This document shows positions 1 to 11,262 of a DNA stretch of 64,000 bases, in pieces. The stretch is from Hygrophila difformis. Its lineage: Eukaryota; Streptophyta; Magnoliopsida; Lamiales; Acanthaceae. Every line of letters begins with the position of its first letter. Position 1 is the stretch's first letter. Below the pieces are notes generated by a model. It was not told where the DNA came from. It worked only from the letters and a program-made list of their open reading frames with translations, and ran no database searches. The stretch covers positions 33,794,403 to 33,858,402 of the forward strand of contig JAOANR010000011.1 in assembly GCA_030278955.1 (NCBI GenBank), written 5' to 3'. The translations under genes and the position numbers were made by a program.

Positions 1-3000
1 CCTGGGCCCTGATGAAAACAGACGGTTCTGAATGTTAGCTTGTTGCAATATGTCTTTCATTGACTAGTTTACAATATTCACAAAGGAACAATAATTTACC
101 ATTTTTGCAGTGTTTGGTTCGGTTTCGAGGTTGCCTGATTCATCTATTTCACTGGAAGTTTCTTCATTGTGCTTGTCCGAATGCTCACCTTTTCCAACAA
201 ATTCACTTTCAGTTTCAGCTGTGGAAGAATGTAATGACTGTTCAGGCTCTTTCTCATATTTGTTGTTTGAGTCATCAGAATCCTCTTTCCTTATTATTTC
301 ACTGTCCATTAATGAATCAAAAGTAGATGATGCGTTATCATTCATTTTTGGCTCAGTAGCTTCATTTACTGCTTCTTGATGCACTTCCTCGCTCTCCATT
401 GACTCAATAGGATCTGGTTTATCCTGCAATAGCTCTACTTGATTCTGAAGTTGCTCTACATCCTTACTTTGATGTATAATTACTGAATCTGTTGTAGAAA
501 CAGTTTTTCCAGATAGGGCTCCTTCAAAATGCATTTTTAGTGAAGTTATTTCAGCTCTACAGTCATTTAGTTCTTTTCTTTGGCTTTCCAAAGTATTCTT
601 CAAATCTTGGACCTGACACATTATCGCATATTAGACACCATAAACAAAAAAGGGGTTAGAAAAGGACAAAGAAACTAGAAGTTCTTTTGAGATAATTACC
701 AGTTTTTCTTTGTGTTTGATATCCTTTTGTAATGCGTCCAAAGATTTCGTCAACGTCATGACTTGTGCATCTGACGTTTCCTTGGTTTTTAGCATGGAGT
801 GTGCATCACTTTTAAGACTATCATTTTCTTTCAGCAACAACTCATTTTCACGAAGCAGTTTCATTTTTTCCTATAGCATACAGAAGCTATCAGAATGAGA
901 GAATCAACACCAGAAATATTTACATGGAACAATGTCATAAAATTTTGAGAACCTAATAAAAGCTCTAATAAAGAATCCAATAAATTGATAAACAGAAAAC
1001 AGCAAATCTGATGTCACCAAAGTGCAAAATATAAGTGAAACCGTACATTGTTAGTGTCTTCCAATTATCAAATTCTTATCAATGCCAATTCGATGTTATA
1101 ATTCATATACACTATTTCACAAGAAACCATTTCCCTTTCCAATGTAACAAATATATGTTTACTCATGTGTATCGCAGAGAAAGTGATTCACCTGGACATT
1201 TAAACAGTATTTCATTTTATTCAGATCTGACCATCTGAGTATTTTCAGCATCAAAATGTCATTGCCACTTATGTGCATGCAATGCAACTTAAGAAACCAA
1301 TGAACATATGTACAACCAATCAGAGTGTCTTCATTTTAAATTTGTATAACGAAGAGAGATGTTATCAAGAGCCAGCAGACTTCAGCAGATTAATAAACAA
1401 TAGAGAAATGCATTACCCAATTTTGGGACGAGAACATCAACTGTTACTCCATCATAAAATGTTCATTCAGTTCATTTTTTTATTTCATTTTATGAATAAC
1501 AACGAATACTTTATGTACCTCAGCAGCATCTGAAGTAGAAGAAAGAAATTCATAGTAATAATGTCTCAGCGCATCTGGTACACATGCAGATGAGTTTTGC
1601 CATACATCCAAGTTCTGGTCAGTGACCTGTTGAACAGAGCAATTTTATATCTGCTTTTATTCACGGTGCCAACAGCTAAAGAAGTTTCTAGATTGATCTG
1701 ACATGTTCGAACCCTATCATGGTTTAGAAAAATAACAAGAACAAATCCAGGGCCTACTTAATCATATTAATGATCACCTTAAGGGGCAAAAAAAAAACTA
1801 AACATGGTTACGTATCTACTTTTGAATATCAGGGATCAACATTGATAAAAAAGAAAGGGGGACGAACTAAATAATCGAATAAAATGTCATAGTGACTAAG
1901 GTGAAGTTCAGAGAAAATAAGGCCTGGTATTTTGCTTCTTCCTAATCAGGTAGTCAGAAATAACAAAACAGTAAAACTCTAAAAGAATGCATAGTTGATT
2001 TGCAACATAAATAACGTAATCAAACATCTTCTGCAATTTTATAAGTTTTATAGAAAGTTGAAGATCACCAAGAGACTATGAAAAGTGAACATCATTCCTA
2101 CCTCCTCACAAAATGTCATAGCAGTTAAACGGTATCCTGCCAATAGTAAATATTCCTTCACTGCGCAATTTATATCCAATCGTTCATTCTCCTTCAATGG
2201 ACCCAATTCTGAGTAAGATACACCTTTCTTTACTGGTTGCATAATCGATCCATTGGTTGTGGAATTATTTGCATTTGGCACTACATATTTCATTAAATAT
2301 ATAAGCTCATGGGGAAACAACAGTTCAACAGAAAACATGAATAAATAAAACTAATGTGGATACAAAAAAGGTATATGTGTTAAATTCAGAGGTAGACCCA
2401 CAATTTCGATCATGAGGGGTCCATCGACTTGAAATCGTGTGTTTTTTGTGAGAATTTACTGAAATAAGAGTGACAACCCTAGAATCCATCAAACTATATA
2501 CATATCACTATATCAGAGCATCATGTGATAGATTTGGGCTCAATAAGAAAGAAAATGAACTTTACTGGGAGCTTTGATAGGTGGGCCTTGAACTATTTAG
2601 GCTACGAAAATTAGCTTTTTGGGGGGGCCTGGGACCCCAGGCCCTCATGTGGATCTGCCTATGGTGTTAATGAAATCTAAAATCTAAATTTTGCTGTGGC
2701 CATGATTGAAATCAGAACATAATAAGAATAGGTTTTACTTTAATCTGAAATCCTATTTCACAGTGGTGATGACTAAAGTACAAACATAACAAGACTTCTA
2801 ACATGGTACCCTGAATGAGGATGGTAAGGCATCATTTTGTCGTGTGCATGACAATATCATATTACTATTAATAATACAAGTACTCAAGAATCACGAGTTA
2901 AAGAAAAAACAAAATGAAAGAAGCCAAAGAAATGGATACTTGATTGATCAAAGCTGGACTCATTTTTCTTCAATAACTCAGCCTTCAGGCTGACAATGTC

Positions 3001-6000
3001 CTCTTGTGCTAATCGAAGCTCATATTCACTGACGGCTAATTTTTCTTGCAAAACTTCCTTTTCTTCAAAGAGACTCTGAGGATCTGCCACTGTTCCGTGA
3101 AAAAACCAAGAGCACATAAATTGGAATCCATAGTATCCATGCCAACTCTCATTATCCAAAATCAAGATCATTTATGCAGCCATTACGACATCAAGTATCA
3201 CAGAAAGATTAGGAATATTTTCAGCATCAGGTGTAAAGCATCAAAAGAATGCATTATACTTTGATATGTAATAAACTCAAGTAGTCAAGTTTTTGGTGAA
3301 ACCGGGTATCCCCAGACCACATTGGACCCAAGACTAATCCCTCGAGGATCTGCAAGGGCAATTAAGGGCGCCTCTCCCAAAGACGTTTTTTGCATACACA
3401 AGGCTCGAACCCGAGACCTTGCTTAAGCGACTAAAGCCTCCATCCACTCAAGCCAACTGCTGTTGGTTCAAGTAGTCAAGTTTATGTAGTGAGAAAACTA
3501 AATATCCAATTTATTTGTACAATTATCTTTTAGTAGTCTAAAACCTGCAGTAGAATTTATCAAAAGTTGCTATATTGTAGTTCCTTAAACATATCTTAAA
3601 TGTTTTTTCCACATTAGTATTTAATATTTCCTATTCTTGAAATGCATTTCTAACTCTGAAACTCTAGGTAATTCTTTTTTATTGGGGATTTTTCACACTC
3701 AGGAGTCCCCTTCACCTATGATCCAAATTAACGAAAACTTACCACCTTAAAAACAATAAAATCACCCAGGTATCTAGTTGTCCTCCTTAGGATTTATCAA
3801 TGTGAATTTCTATTTTGATCCCAGGCGGTCAGACTCTTCTACCTTTCATGCTCTAGGAGGGAAGCTTTCCAGTTCAATCATACATAAGTTTGTCTGGAGG
3901 GATCATTAGAACAAGGATCTCGTCTTCGCCTCAAATAATGTCATGAACAAAGACCTTGACTTTATAGTCGGATGATTTAACCCTCAATTATGATCCTATT
4001 TAATTACTTCAATTCCCTTGGAAATGGGTGTGTGTACTATTACGAATCAAGACAAGTCTGTGAGCCACAAAACAATGGTAGAATCCGAACTTCTCCATAG
4101 GCTATGAAGAGTCAGAGCAGGGAAATGCTCTTTATCTATGTGGAAACTTCCCTAAATGATTCTTTTAATGAGTAAAAGTAACAGAATAATGAATCAACGT
4201 TTCAGCATCCCATTTGTGATTTCTGAGTTAAATAATGCGAACTTAAAGGTGTCCACATTTCAATTAGAAATAAAATGCTATGTTTTCTCATTAAATTGAA
4301 AAATAGAGCACTCTACTTTTAAGTGAAGTGAAATCTGAAAAGCCAACACATCGAAGCTTAACATAATACAATTGGGATTGAGATTTAGGGTCCATTTGAT
4401 AAAATTTAAAGGCATGTGAATCTTCATGTAAATTCTAAATGACTAAGTGTCTAAATGTCAAACATTGACGGGTAAATTTAAAACGAATAAAATAAATGGT
4501 TAAATTCATTTTAATTTTCAAAAAATAACTGAAGTTACTTTTTTGATTTAATAGTAATTAGTGAAAATCAAATCACTTAATTCTAGACTGAATTTTACTC
4601 AATATATTCTGACCAATCCTAGTGAGTTAAAGAACCAAGCCGGTGCATTATTTATCCACATAGATTTGCCAACCACCGTCCAAGAGGAAATTAAAATACA
4701 TTATGACGTGGCTAAACTTTCAAAAAAAGCGTATAGAATAAAAAGGCCCCCAAAAGAGTCCTTAATAAGGTTTAAGTGTGATCATGGTACTGTCCATAAT
4801 ACTTACTACGCCAATGTAAAAATAAGCTAACACAGTATAGATGCAACAGTGGTAAAATGCAGGACTAAAAAGATATTGGAGATTAACTGAGTTGTAATGA
4901 AAAAATAACTAAACCTAAAACATAACCACGTATACTATTACTTACAGAAATGCATAATTTGAAGAAACCAGAAGAAATTTTGTTGAAATCATATCATGCT
5001 AGAAATAAATATCACCCTATTTTCAGAATGTCCCCACATCCCAATCAATGATATTGTGCCGCATGTTTATTTAATTTGTACTAATACACTTATAAATGTG
5101 ACAATTTTGGATTAAGATTTAATAACATGTAACACAATATCATCAATTCATCAGTGGGGGGCGAGGTGAAATGAAGAGAAATAAGGCCATGGATGATGGA
5201 TCCTGTCTGGGGTTCGATGGAATGTACAGATAACATGTGACTAGAATTCTAACAATACCAGAACATTAATTAGGAGATATACACTTGACACAATCAGAAC
5301 TAATATTCTAACAATTTCAATCTATAATGTTTTCAAGTAATTTCAAATGCCCAATAGCATTTTGCAAGATGAACTATCAAAATTACATATGAGACTTCAA
5401 ATTCATGCACAAAAATTGTCCCCCCCCCCCCCCCCAATCATCAATTATAAGTTGAGCATTAAAATTCTAGCATGAAATAGTACTCGCTACATTGTCCTGA
5501 AATTTCAATTATAAGCTGTGTTGTAAATTTCTAACATGAAACAGAGCTTATGCAACACTGCAGTTGAATTCTTCTCAGTTATAAGAGCATACCATGTACG
5601 TACCATGCTCTACCTCAGGCAATGTCCCCAATACAGAAAAGTAGAAACACTTTCCGATATTAAATAATTAGCAGTTCTTTATTCCTTTTCCAATTGATTT
5701 AAAAATCAGGTTATGTGAACATTCTTTTGCAAGCTAAAAAGGAAACTTTACCACATTAACTAATTACAAGTTCCTTTCCCCCAATTTCCTTGACATTCAG
5801 CAATAAAAATGAAAAAATCAAGTAATCCGAACTCAATGCACCGAGCGATCTCAAAGACCAAATTCTAATAACTAAAAATCAACCTTACACATCTAATGCA
5901 AGCACAGATTAAGGAAAAATAACAGAAGATAAACTACCAAACAATCAATCGATCGCACAATAAATAAAATAAACAAACCTCGGAGAATGTTGTAGCGGGA

Positions 6001-6177
6001 GATCTGTTCGGGAGGGAAATTAGTTGGATCGGAGAAGAATTGTTTTAGGCGAATAGCCTGATCGTCCCGGCCGTCATCAAGGAGTTCATGGAGAAGCTCA
6101 AATGCCGCAAGCAAGTAATTCTCCTCGAGCAAGAAATTCACCACGCAGTTGCAGAGCGACGATCTCTCGACGTCCAT
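1..6177 (-). CDS. RELCH: RELCH-like LisH/coiled-coil/HEAT protein, 5' part (exons 1-6 and probably the start of 7)
   Basis: Homolog of the plant LisH and HEAT-repeat protein related to animal RELCH/KIAA1468, which in animals binds RAB11 and works in endosome-to-Golgi sterol transport; the plant role is inferred. Exons read on the minus strand: 6177-5979 (ATG at 6177), 3089-2940, 2280-2102, 1626-1519, 870-700, 612-100, and probably 8 onward off the window. All introns begin GT and end AG, and phases agree, giving 440 codons. Exon 1 begins MDVERSSLCNCVVNFLLEEN and holds the LisH motif. Exon 2 (ADPQSLFEEKEVLQEKL) and exons 5-6 are heptad-rich coiled coil. Exon 3 carries NCAVKEYLLLAGYRLTAMTF, a strongly conserved block. 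Exon 6 ends in an acidic, Ser/Glu-rich linker. The HEAT repeats must lie beyond base 1. Intron 1 is about 2.9 kb and contains a SINE. Confident in family and exon structure; less so in exon 7, whose acceptor is called at 11-9. Confidence 0.93.
2387..2663. mobile_element. hAT-type MITE in an intron of the RELCH-like gene
   Basis: A 277-bp element with degenerate terminal inverted repeats: CAGAGGTAGACCCACAA at the left and, read inward from the right end, CATAGGCAGATCCACAT (13 of 17 match). Plant non-autonomous hAT elements commonly have ends of the form CAGRGGCGGATCCAC. An 8-bp target duplication is suggested by gtgttaaat on the left (from 2377) and gtgttaat on the right (2664-2671), with a one-base slip. 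The run of G/C near 2620-2645 is also typical of these elements. No coding capacity. Confidence 0.65.
3277..3483 (-). mobile_element. tRNA-derived SINE (Au-like) with a 16-bp target duplication
   Basis: The body is 3293-3467, read on the minus strand. The flanks 3277-3292 and 3468-3483 are identical 16-mers (tcaagtagtcaagttt), a long target duplication as made by LINE machinery. On the minus strand the 5' part contains TTGGCTTGAGTGG (plus 3444-3456), matching the pol III box A, and GGGTTCGAGCC (plus 3402-3412), matching box B, at tRNA-like spacing. The downstream GGGATTAGTC and GGGGATACCC blocks resemble the Au SINE family of flowering plants; that family name is from memory. The tail is a short CAAAA-type end. 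It lies in intron 1 of the RELCH-like gene, same strand as the gene. Confidence 0.85.
5420..5435. repeat. poly(C)16 tract in intron 1
   Basis: An uninterrupted run of 16 C. The adjacent 5436-5545 holds two diverged copies of a roughly 45-bp segment beginning caattataag. Length may be unreliable in assemblies. Confidence 0.8.
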
Positions 6178-6689
6178 TCCCGGAATCTATGCATAGGAGT
6201 TAGAACCAATTCAAAAGCCGGAATTGGAGTCAAACCCTTGATTTGGCGATAAAGAGCACATTTCATTGGGAAATTGGTTCGGAATTGAGATCGGCGGCGA
6301 GTGGAAATTTAGTCAGAGGATTTTCTTGAGACGCAGTTTTAGCATTGAGTATTCAAACATTGATGCAGATGGCAGTTTTGACGTGGCGAATCCAACAGAG
6401 GCAGCCGATTACTCTCCAACTTTTACTTATAAATTGTTTAATCTTTAAGACATATTGTTAATAATTTCATTTTGTTTTTAAGAATTGTTGAATCCAACAT
6501 CTTTTTATCAGCATTTCGTATTTTTGATTTGTCATTAGTGATCTAATCCCATTTTTCAGTTTAAGAATCAAGATCTATATTTTTAATTTCTTAAACACTT
6601 AGACTAATTTACCTAATTTGCTGTTTCTATTTCCACAGCTCTTAGGTAATTTGAAACTATTTGTGGAATTGATGACATTTCACCAAACA
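6178..6689. other. 5' flank of the RELCH-like gene
   Basis: Intergenic DNA between the start codon at 6177 and the LINE poly(T) at 6690. It should contain the 5' UTR and promoter of the minus-strand gene. I see no clear TATA box, which is common for housekeeping genes. Beyond about 6450 it is AT-rich with nothing recognisable. Confidence 0.4.
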
Positions 6690-7920
6690 TTTTTTTTTTT
6701 TTTATACAAGGACGCACGAAGCGTCGGCTAAAAGAGAGGAAAAAATTAAAAAGCACTACAAAAAGGGGTAGAGAAAAAAGAAAAAGTAGCATAAACCATC
6801 GTGAACTAGAACCGCGGAAACCATGTGCAAGCCATGTCCGCTGCCAACAGAGGACGCGCCACATCATGTGGGAATGCCCATGTGGTGAAAAAATCTACCA
6901 ATCTCGCCCCAATCTTCGCCAAGGAATCCGCCACTGCATTACCTTCACGAAAAATATAGAACCAGCGAAGGCCAGAAATGCGAAGTAAGGATGTCCATAA
7001 TACTCTGAACGAGTGGAAACAAGTGATGCTCCGACCGAGTGCCTTGGAGAATAAGGCGCAAAGCTTCTTGGCTATCCGAATAGCAACAAGCATCTACCAC
7101 ACCCAAATCATTGAGCCGTTTCAAACCATTCCAAATGCCATGCAATTCAGCAGTAAGATTATCCGAACAGCCAACTGAACCAGAGAAGCCTTCTATCCTG
7201 CGGCCATCTGTATCACGAATCAAGCCACCCAAACCAGCAGCTCCCTGGATTACCAAGAGAACACCCATCAACATGAAGAATAAGCCCAGGATGAAAATGA
7301 GGATTCCAAATTACCAAGCGCAAAGCAGCATGTTTGGTGGCATGGCCACACACACGATCAAAAATTTCTCCAAGGAAGCGTGCCTTGCTCATAGTAGTTT
7401 GGACATTCAAAGGCTCGGCCCTAATGCTAGCTCAACAACGCCCTACCCAAATGCACCATATAAGAGCCCAGTGCACTCCCTTTCCAGGACTTATGCCATT
7501 TATAGAACACCAAGCTTCCCTCCGTTTGTGCTGACAGTGACTGAGGAGGGGGACAACCCCCAAGTTGAAGCCAAGCAGCAGCTGCCCACGGGCAGAGGAA
7601 GAAAAGGTGATTGATGGTCTCCACAGACTGGTTGCACAGGCAGCATGTTGCATTGAGGTCCATGCCCCAACTAAACCGGACTTCATTTGTTGGAAGCGAT
7701 CTATGAGCAATAAGCCAAGCCAGAAATTTTACCTTCTCAGGCGCTGGCACCTTCCATGGCCAAAACAAGATACGATCACAATGAATGCCCCGACTAGAAA
7801 CCAACCAAGCATAACCAGATTTAACCGAATAAACCACCGACGCAGCACTCATCCAACAATGGCGATCAACAGCCCCATTATGGATCGTAAGAGGCCCAAA
7901 TGCTTGTGCCTCTTGATGAA
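6690..7920 (-). pseudogene. 5'-truncated L1 LINE: zf-RVT and RNase H end of ORF2
   Basis: The minus strand reads, in broken frames, the C-terminal third of a plant L1 ORF2. First comes a zf-RVT-type region (about 7850-7560: FWPWKVPAPEKVKFLAWLIA, then CxxC and HLFFLCPWA). Next is an RNase H domain (about 7410-6830: HVDGCSLGNPG, NLTAELHGIWNG, REGNAVADSLAKIGARL). The frame changes several times, so it is dead. The plus-strand run of 14 T at 6690-6703 is the poly(A) tail in this orientation, so the 3' end is intact and the 5' end is lost. The 5' side abuts a Cassandra LTR at about 7920. No convincing target duplication was found. Confidence 0.85.
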
Positions 7921-8332
7921 TAAGATGGTTATCAAGAAAGAAAGGTACCTTTTTGATATGGGTAGCTTATTTCGCTCCATTTAAGCTATTCTCTGGGGTA
8001 TTACATTCCTCCCCCCTTAAGATTGCAACGCGGTCACGGTCTGGCTCTGATACCATCTGTAACACCCCCATTTTCGGCGCAGCGGAAAGACAGGGTGCTA
8101 CTCTAGATGTTGCCGGCTCCAGAGTGAATGCTGACCCCACAAACCAACATGAGCTCTTTCCAGTGCGTTTTGGCCTCACTCATGCACACCCTGTGAGACT
8201 TCCCAGGAGGTCACCAATCCTAGAATTACCCCAAGGCAAGCACGCTTAACTTTGGAGTTCTTATAGGATGGTTACCAATAAAGAAAGGTACCTTATTGGT
8301 ATGAGTAGCTTATTTCACTCCATTTAAGCCAT
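7921..8332 (-). mobile_element. Cassandra TRIM, copy 1 (minus)
   Basis: On the minus strand: a nearly full 5' LTR at 8332-8058, a 52-bp internal domain at 8057-8006, and the first 85 bp of the 3' LTR at 8005-7921. The internal domain has the tRNA-Met primer site TGGTATCAGAGC just after the LTR end (GGGGGTGTTACA) and a purine tract (AAGGGGGGAGGAA) before the 3' LTR. The LTR holds a 5S-rRNA-like segment at 8274-8190 with the landmarks GTTAAGCGTGCTTG and GACCTCCTGGGAAGT. A 5S-bearing LTR with a tiny non-coding interior defines Cassandra. The internal domain is about 100 bp shorter than in copies 2 and 3. The LTR start is lost at the junction with gypsy sequence near 8332. Confidence 0.9.
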
Positions 8333-8335
8333 TTA

Positions 8336-8547
8336 TCCAGCCTGATGAGATTGAGTTAGATACAAGTCTCGAGTATGATGAGCATCTAGTTCGGGTGATT
8401 GATGCAAAGGAAAGGGTTCTGGGGCACAAAACCATCCCGATGGTTAAGGTACAGTGGTCTAGGCATGGGGCTGAAGATGCTACCTGGGAAACCGAGGAGC
8501 ATATGAAGCTGAAGTACCCGGACTTGGACCTGACTCCGTCGCTCTAG
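8336..8547 (+). pseudogene. Ty3/gypsy pol C-terminus with chromodomain-like end
   Basis: An open frame running from the Cassandra junction to a TAG at 8545-8547. The residues VIDAKERVLGHKTIPMVKV, then WSRHGAEDATWETEEHM, are typical of the integrase tail and chromodomain region of plant chromoviruses of the Tekay/Del type. Only this last stretch of pol remains. It is followed by a 3' UTR, a purine tract (aaggagggaggaa, 8619-8631) and the start of the 3' LTR at 8632, so the 3' end of the element is in its normal order. Confidence 0.85.
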
Positions 8548-8631
8548 GTAACTTTGTTCCCTTGCTTTTTCATTTTTATCATGTTCTTGAATATGCATTT
8601 CGGGGACAAAATGATCGTAAGGAGGGAGGAA

Positions 8632-8772
8632 TGTAATGACCCGAATTATTTAAATTGGACTGGTTAAAGTATTTAGTGATGGGTTTATTGCACTCAAGTC
8701 CGGATGGGGTCCCTTTTGTGTCAATTGAGAGTGATGGGACCTTTTGCAATTATTTAACTAATGTAGAGTTAA
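8632..8772 (+). mobile_element. 5' part of the 3' LTR of the Ty3/gypsy element
   Basis: Begins TGTAATGACCCGAATTATT directly after the polypurine tract. It is cut at about 8772, where Cassandra copy 2 begins. The likely continuation is at 12753-13930, which ends in GGGGTGTTACA, so the whole LTR would be about 1.3 kb. That reassembly is inferred from position and order, not from an aligned second LTR. Confidence 0.6.
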
Positions 8773-9093
8773 ATGGGGGTGTTACAGATGGTATCAGAGC
8801 CAGACCCCGACCGCGTGATGTGGTATTCAGGTGCTTAGCAGGGTAAAAGATCCACGGGATGTGGATGGTTGAGGTATTCACGAGATGTGGATGGCCAAAC
8901 GCAACGAGGACATTGCGATCTTAAGGGACGGAGAATGTAATACCCCAAAGAATAGCTTAAATAAAGTGAAATAAGCTACACATATCAATAAGGTACCTTT
9001 CTTTCTTGGTAGCCGTCCTATAAGAAATCCAAAGTTAAGCGTGCTTGCCTTGGAGTAATTCTAGGATGGGTGACCTCCTGGGAAGTCTCACAG
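8773..9093 (+). mobile_element. Cassandra TRIM, copy 2 (left part)
   Basis: Only the last ~14 bp of the 5' LTR remain (ATGGGGGTGTTACA, ending 8786). Then come the primer site tggtatcagagc (8789-8800), a non-coding interior to 8935, and the 3' LTR from 8936 (TGTAATACCCC). The 3' LTR contains 5S-like sequence at 9013-9093 (AGTTAAGCGTGCTTG, then CTAGGATGGGTGACC) and stops abruptly after ctcacag at 9093. The missing 3' part of this LTR lies at 12621-12752. Confidence 0.88.
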
Positions 9094-10990
9094 CTTCTAT
9101 TTCTATTTTCCAAGTTTGATTCGAAAACATGCACAGAAAGTCATGATGTACCTTCCATGAATAGTAGATGGTTGAGTGAAAGGTTTTACAGAGATTCATT
9201 TATGATCCAAAGACGTCTGTGGAGGGATTTAGACTAGATGTAGTCAAAGAGCTGAAGATTAATGTGATAAGACACGAAGCGATAGCCGCAAAGAAAATTG
9301 CATTGATAGCACTTCATGGATCGTCAGAGTATCAATTTTCTAAACTGTGGGATTATGTGGATGAGCTTCCGACTAGGCATCCAGGTAGCACTGTTGTCCT
9401 TGCCACAAAAATTGTTGATGGTGAGGTTAAATTTGACAAATTCTATGTTTTCTTTCATGCACTGAAGAAAGGGTGGAGAGAATGATGTAGACCACTTATA
9501 GGTGTTGATGGGTGTCATTTGAGTGGACCTCATAAGGGGGTCTTGCTCACGGTAGTTGGGGTTGATCCAAACAATGTCTTATACCCATTGCATATGCCAT
9601 CGTACCTATAGAAAATACAGATAATTGGCAGTGGTTCTTAAGCATGTTAAAGACAGACTTGCAGGTGGGTAGTGTACCATTCCTCACTTTCATTTCGGAT
9701 AGACAAAAGGGATTGATTCAAGCAATATCAGAATTATTCCCTGGTATTGATCATAGATCCTGTGTCCGCCATATGCATAAGAATTTTTGTACAGCTGGTT
9801 ACAGAGGACACGCTCTAAAGAACCTATTATGGAGTGCTGCCAGGTCTGGTACCGTCCCCGAGTTCACGCACCGAATGAAAAAAAAATAGGGAATATTCAG
9901 AAGGAGCCTGGAAATGGCTTAATGAGATGCCTGCTACACAGTGGAGTAAATCACACTTTTCTGAAGGACCAATGTGCGATATGCTTCTGAAACATTCTTT
10001 GTGAATCTTTTAATTCTTGCATCAAGCAAGCTAGAGACAAGACGATTATTACCAGTTTGGAGTGGATTCGAGAGTATATTATGAAGAGGCATGCTGAGAA
10101 CTTGGACAAGGCATCAATCAAATGGTGCAATGAGCTGATATGCCCAAGGATTGAGAAGATTCTACAAATGAACATGAGCAAGATTGGAGATTGTATACCA
10201 ATCAAATCAAGTGACGGGCCTTATCAAATCAGGATGATGGAGGGTGATGGTCAATATTTCATGGACCTGGTGAGGAGAGAATGTTCTTGTAGGTTGTGGC
10301 AGTTAAATGGTTACCCTTGCCTGCATGGATTGGCTTCAATTACCAAACAACGATATGATCCATCTCACTATGTGGATCATTGTTTCTCGGTGGCCACATA
10401 CAAGAAAGCTTACCAATATCCAATTGTGGGTATTTTCATCTGACATGTTCTGGCAAGCAGCGCCCTACATACCCTTTGTCCTCCTAACTATATGAGAGGT
10501 GTTGGCAGACCACCAAAATGTAGAAGGTTAGATGTGGAAGAGACTAAGAAAAAAATAAGGGCAATGAGAAGGTATACAACAGATCCCAGCAAAATGACTC
10601 GAAGGCAAATAACAACTCATTATAGTGTTTGTAGAAAACCAGGTCACCGTGTGACAACCTGCCCAGAAGTTCCAGAAGAGCTTCGTGAAGAACGAAGACA
10701 AGCAAAGGTGATAACATGCATATATTTAAAAACTTGCAGTAGAATATTATAACAAGCTGAAATCTACTGATTTCTCATTACTAACAGGCTAGGAAGAGAA
10801 TGTCGAAAAATGGTGCTGGCACTTCTAACGCGGCTGCTGGACCATCAAGCTCCAATGATCTGAGTGGTAATATAGTAGCAAGTGCCATACCAGATCTGGT
10901 ATGTGTCTTATTTTTTTTCATTTTGTTGTTATGCTTATTTTTTTTCATTCCTTTATATTCTTTATACCTCATGTGCTTTGTTTGACTGAA
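9094..10990 (+). pseudogene. MuDR/Mutator-like (MULE) transposase, broken
   Basis: Fragments in several frames recreate a MULE transposase without its N-terminus. They include a region around 9219-9485, the catalytic GVDGCHLSGPHKGVLL at about 9500-9545, a segment with DRQKGLIQAI and CVRHMHKNF (9690-9790), and the SWIM zinc finger CSCRLWQLNGYPCLHGLA (10282-10335). A C-terminal basic segment beginning RGVGRPPKCRR (10495) has a degenerate C-x2-C/H knuckle. There are stops and frame changes (for example after 9483 and near 9606 and 9890). Terminal inverted repeats and a 9-bp duplication were not found, so the element's ends are missing or eroded. Confidence 0.85.
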
Positions 10991-11065
10991 TTATTGTAAT
11001 GTTTCTTATAGCCCTTGATATGACCACCAACTTCTCCACCAACATAATTAAGTTGATTCATCTTT

Positions 11066-11228
11066 CACTTGCAACTACTACTTTCTCAAAATACTACTAC
11101 TGCTTTCTCCTTCAACCATTACTCAAAATATGAACCAAATACATCACTTGCAACTACTACTTTCTCAAAATACTACTACTACTACTTTCTCCTTCAATCA
11201 TTACTCAAAATATGAGTCAAATAAATCA
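11066..11228. repeat. Tandem duplication, two units of about 79-84 bp
   Basis: Unit 1 starts at 11066 and unit 2 at 11145, both with cacttgcaactactacttt. Unit 2 has a few extra ACT triplets. It lies in the 3' flank of the GRF gene and may be transcribed as its 3' UTR. Confidence 0.8.
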
Positions 11229-11262
11229 ATGATCTAAACGGTACTAGCACACTTCTATGCAC

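Noticed and set aside
4561..4830. 89-codon open frame in intron 1 of the RELCH-like gene (plus strand)
   Set aside because: Low-complexity, lysine-rich, no recognisable motif, lies in AT-rich intron DNA; most likely chance.
6266..6448. 60-codon frame upstream of the RELCH-like gene as a divergent gene
   Set aside because: Lies in the probable promoter and 5' UTR, no motif, no splice or codon support.
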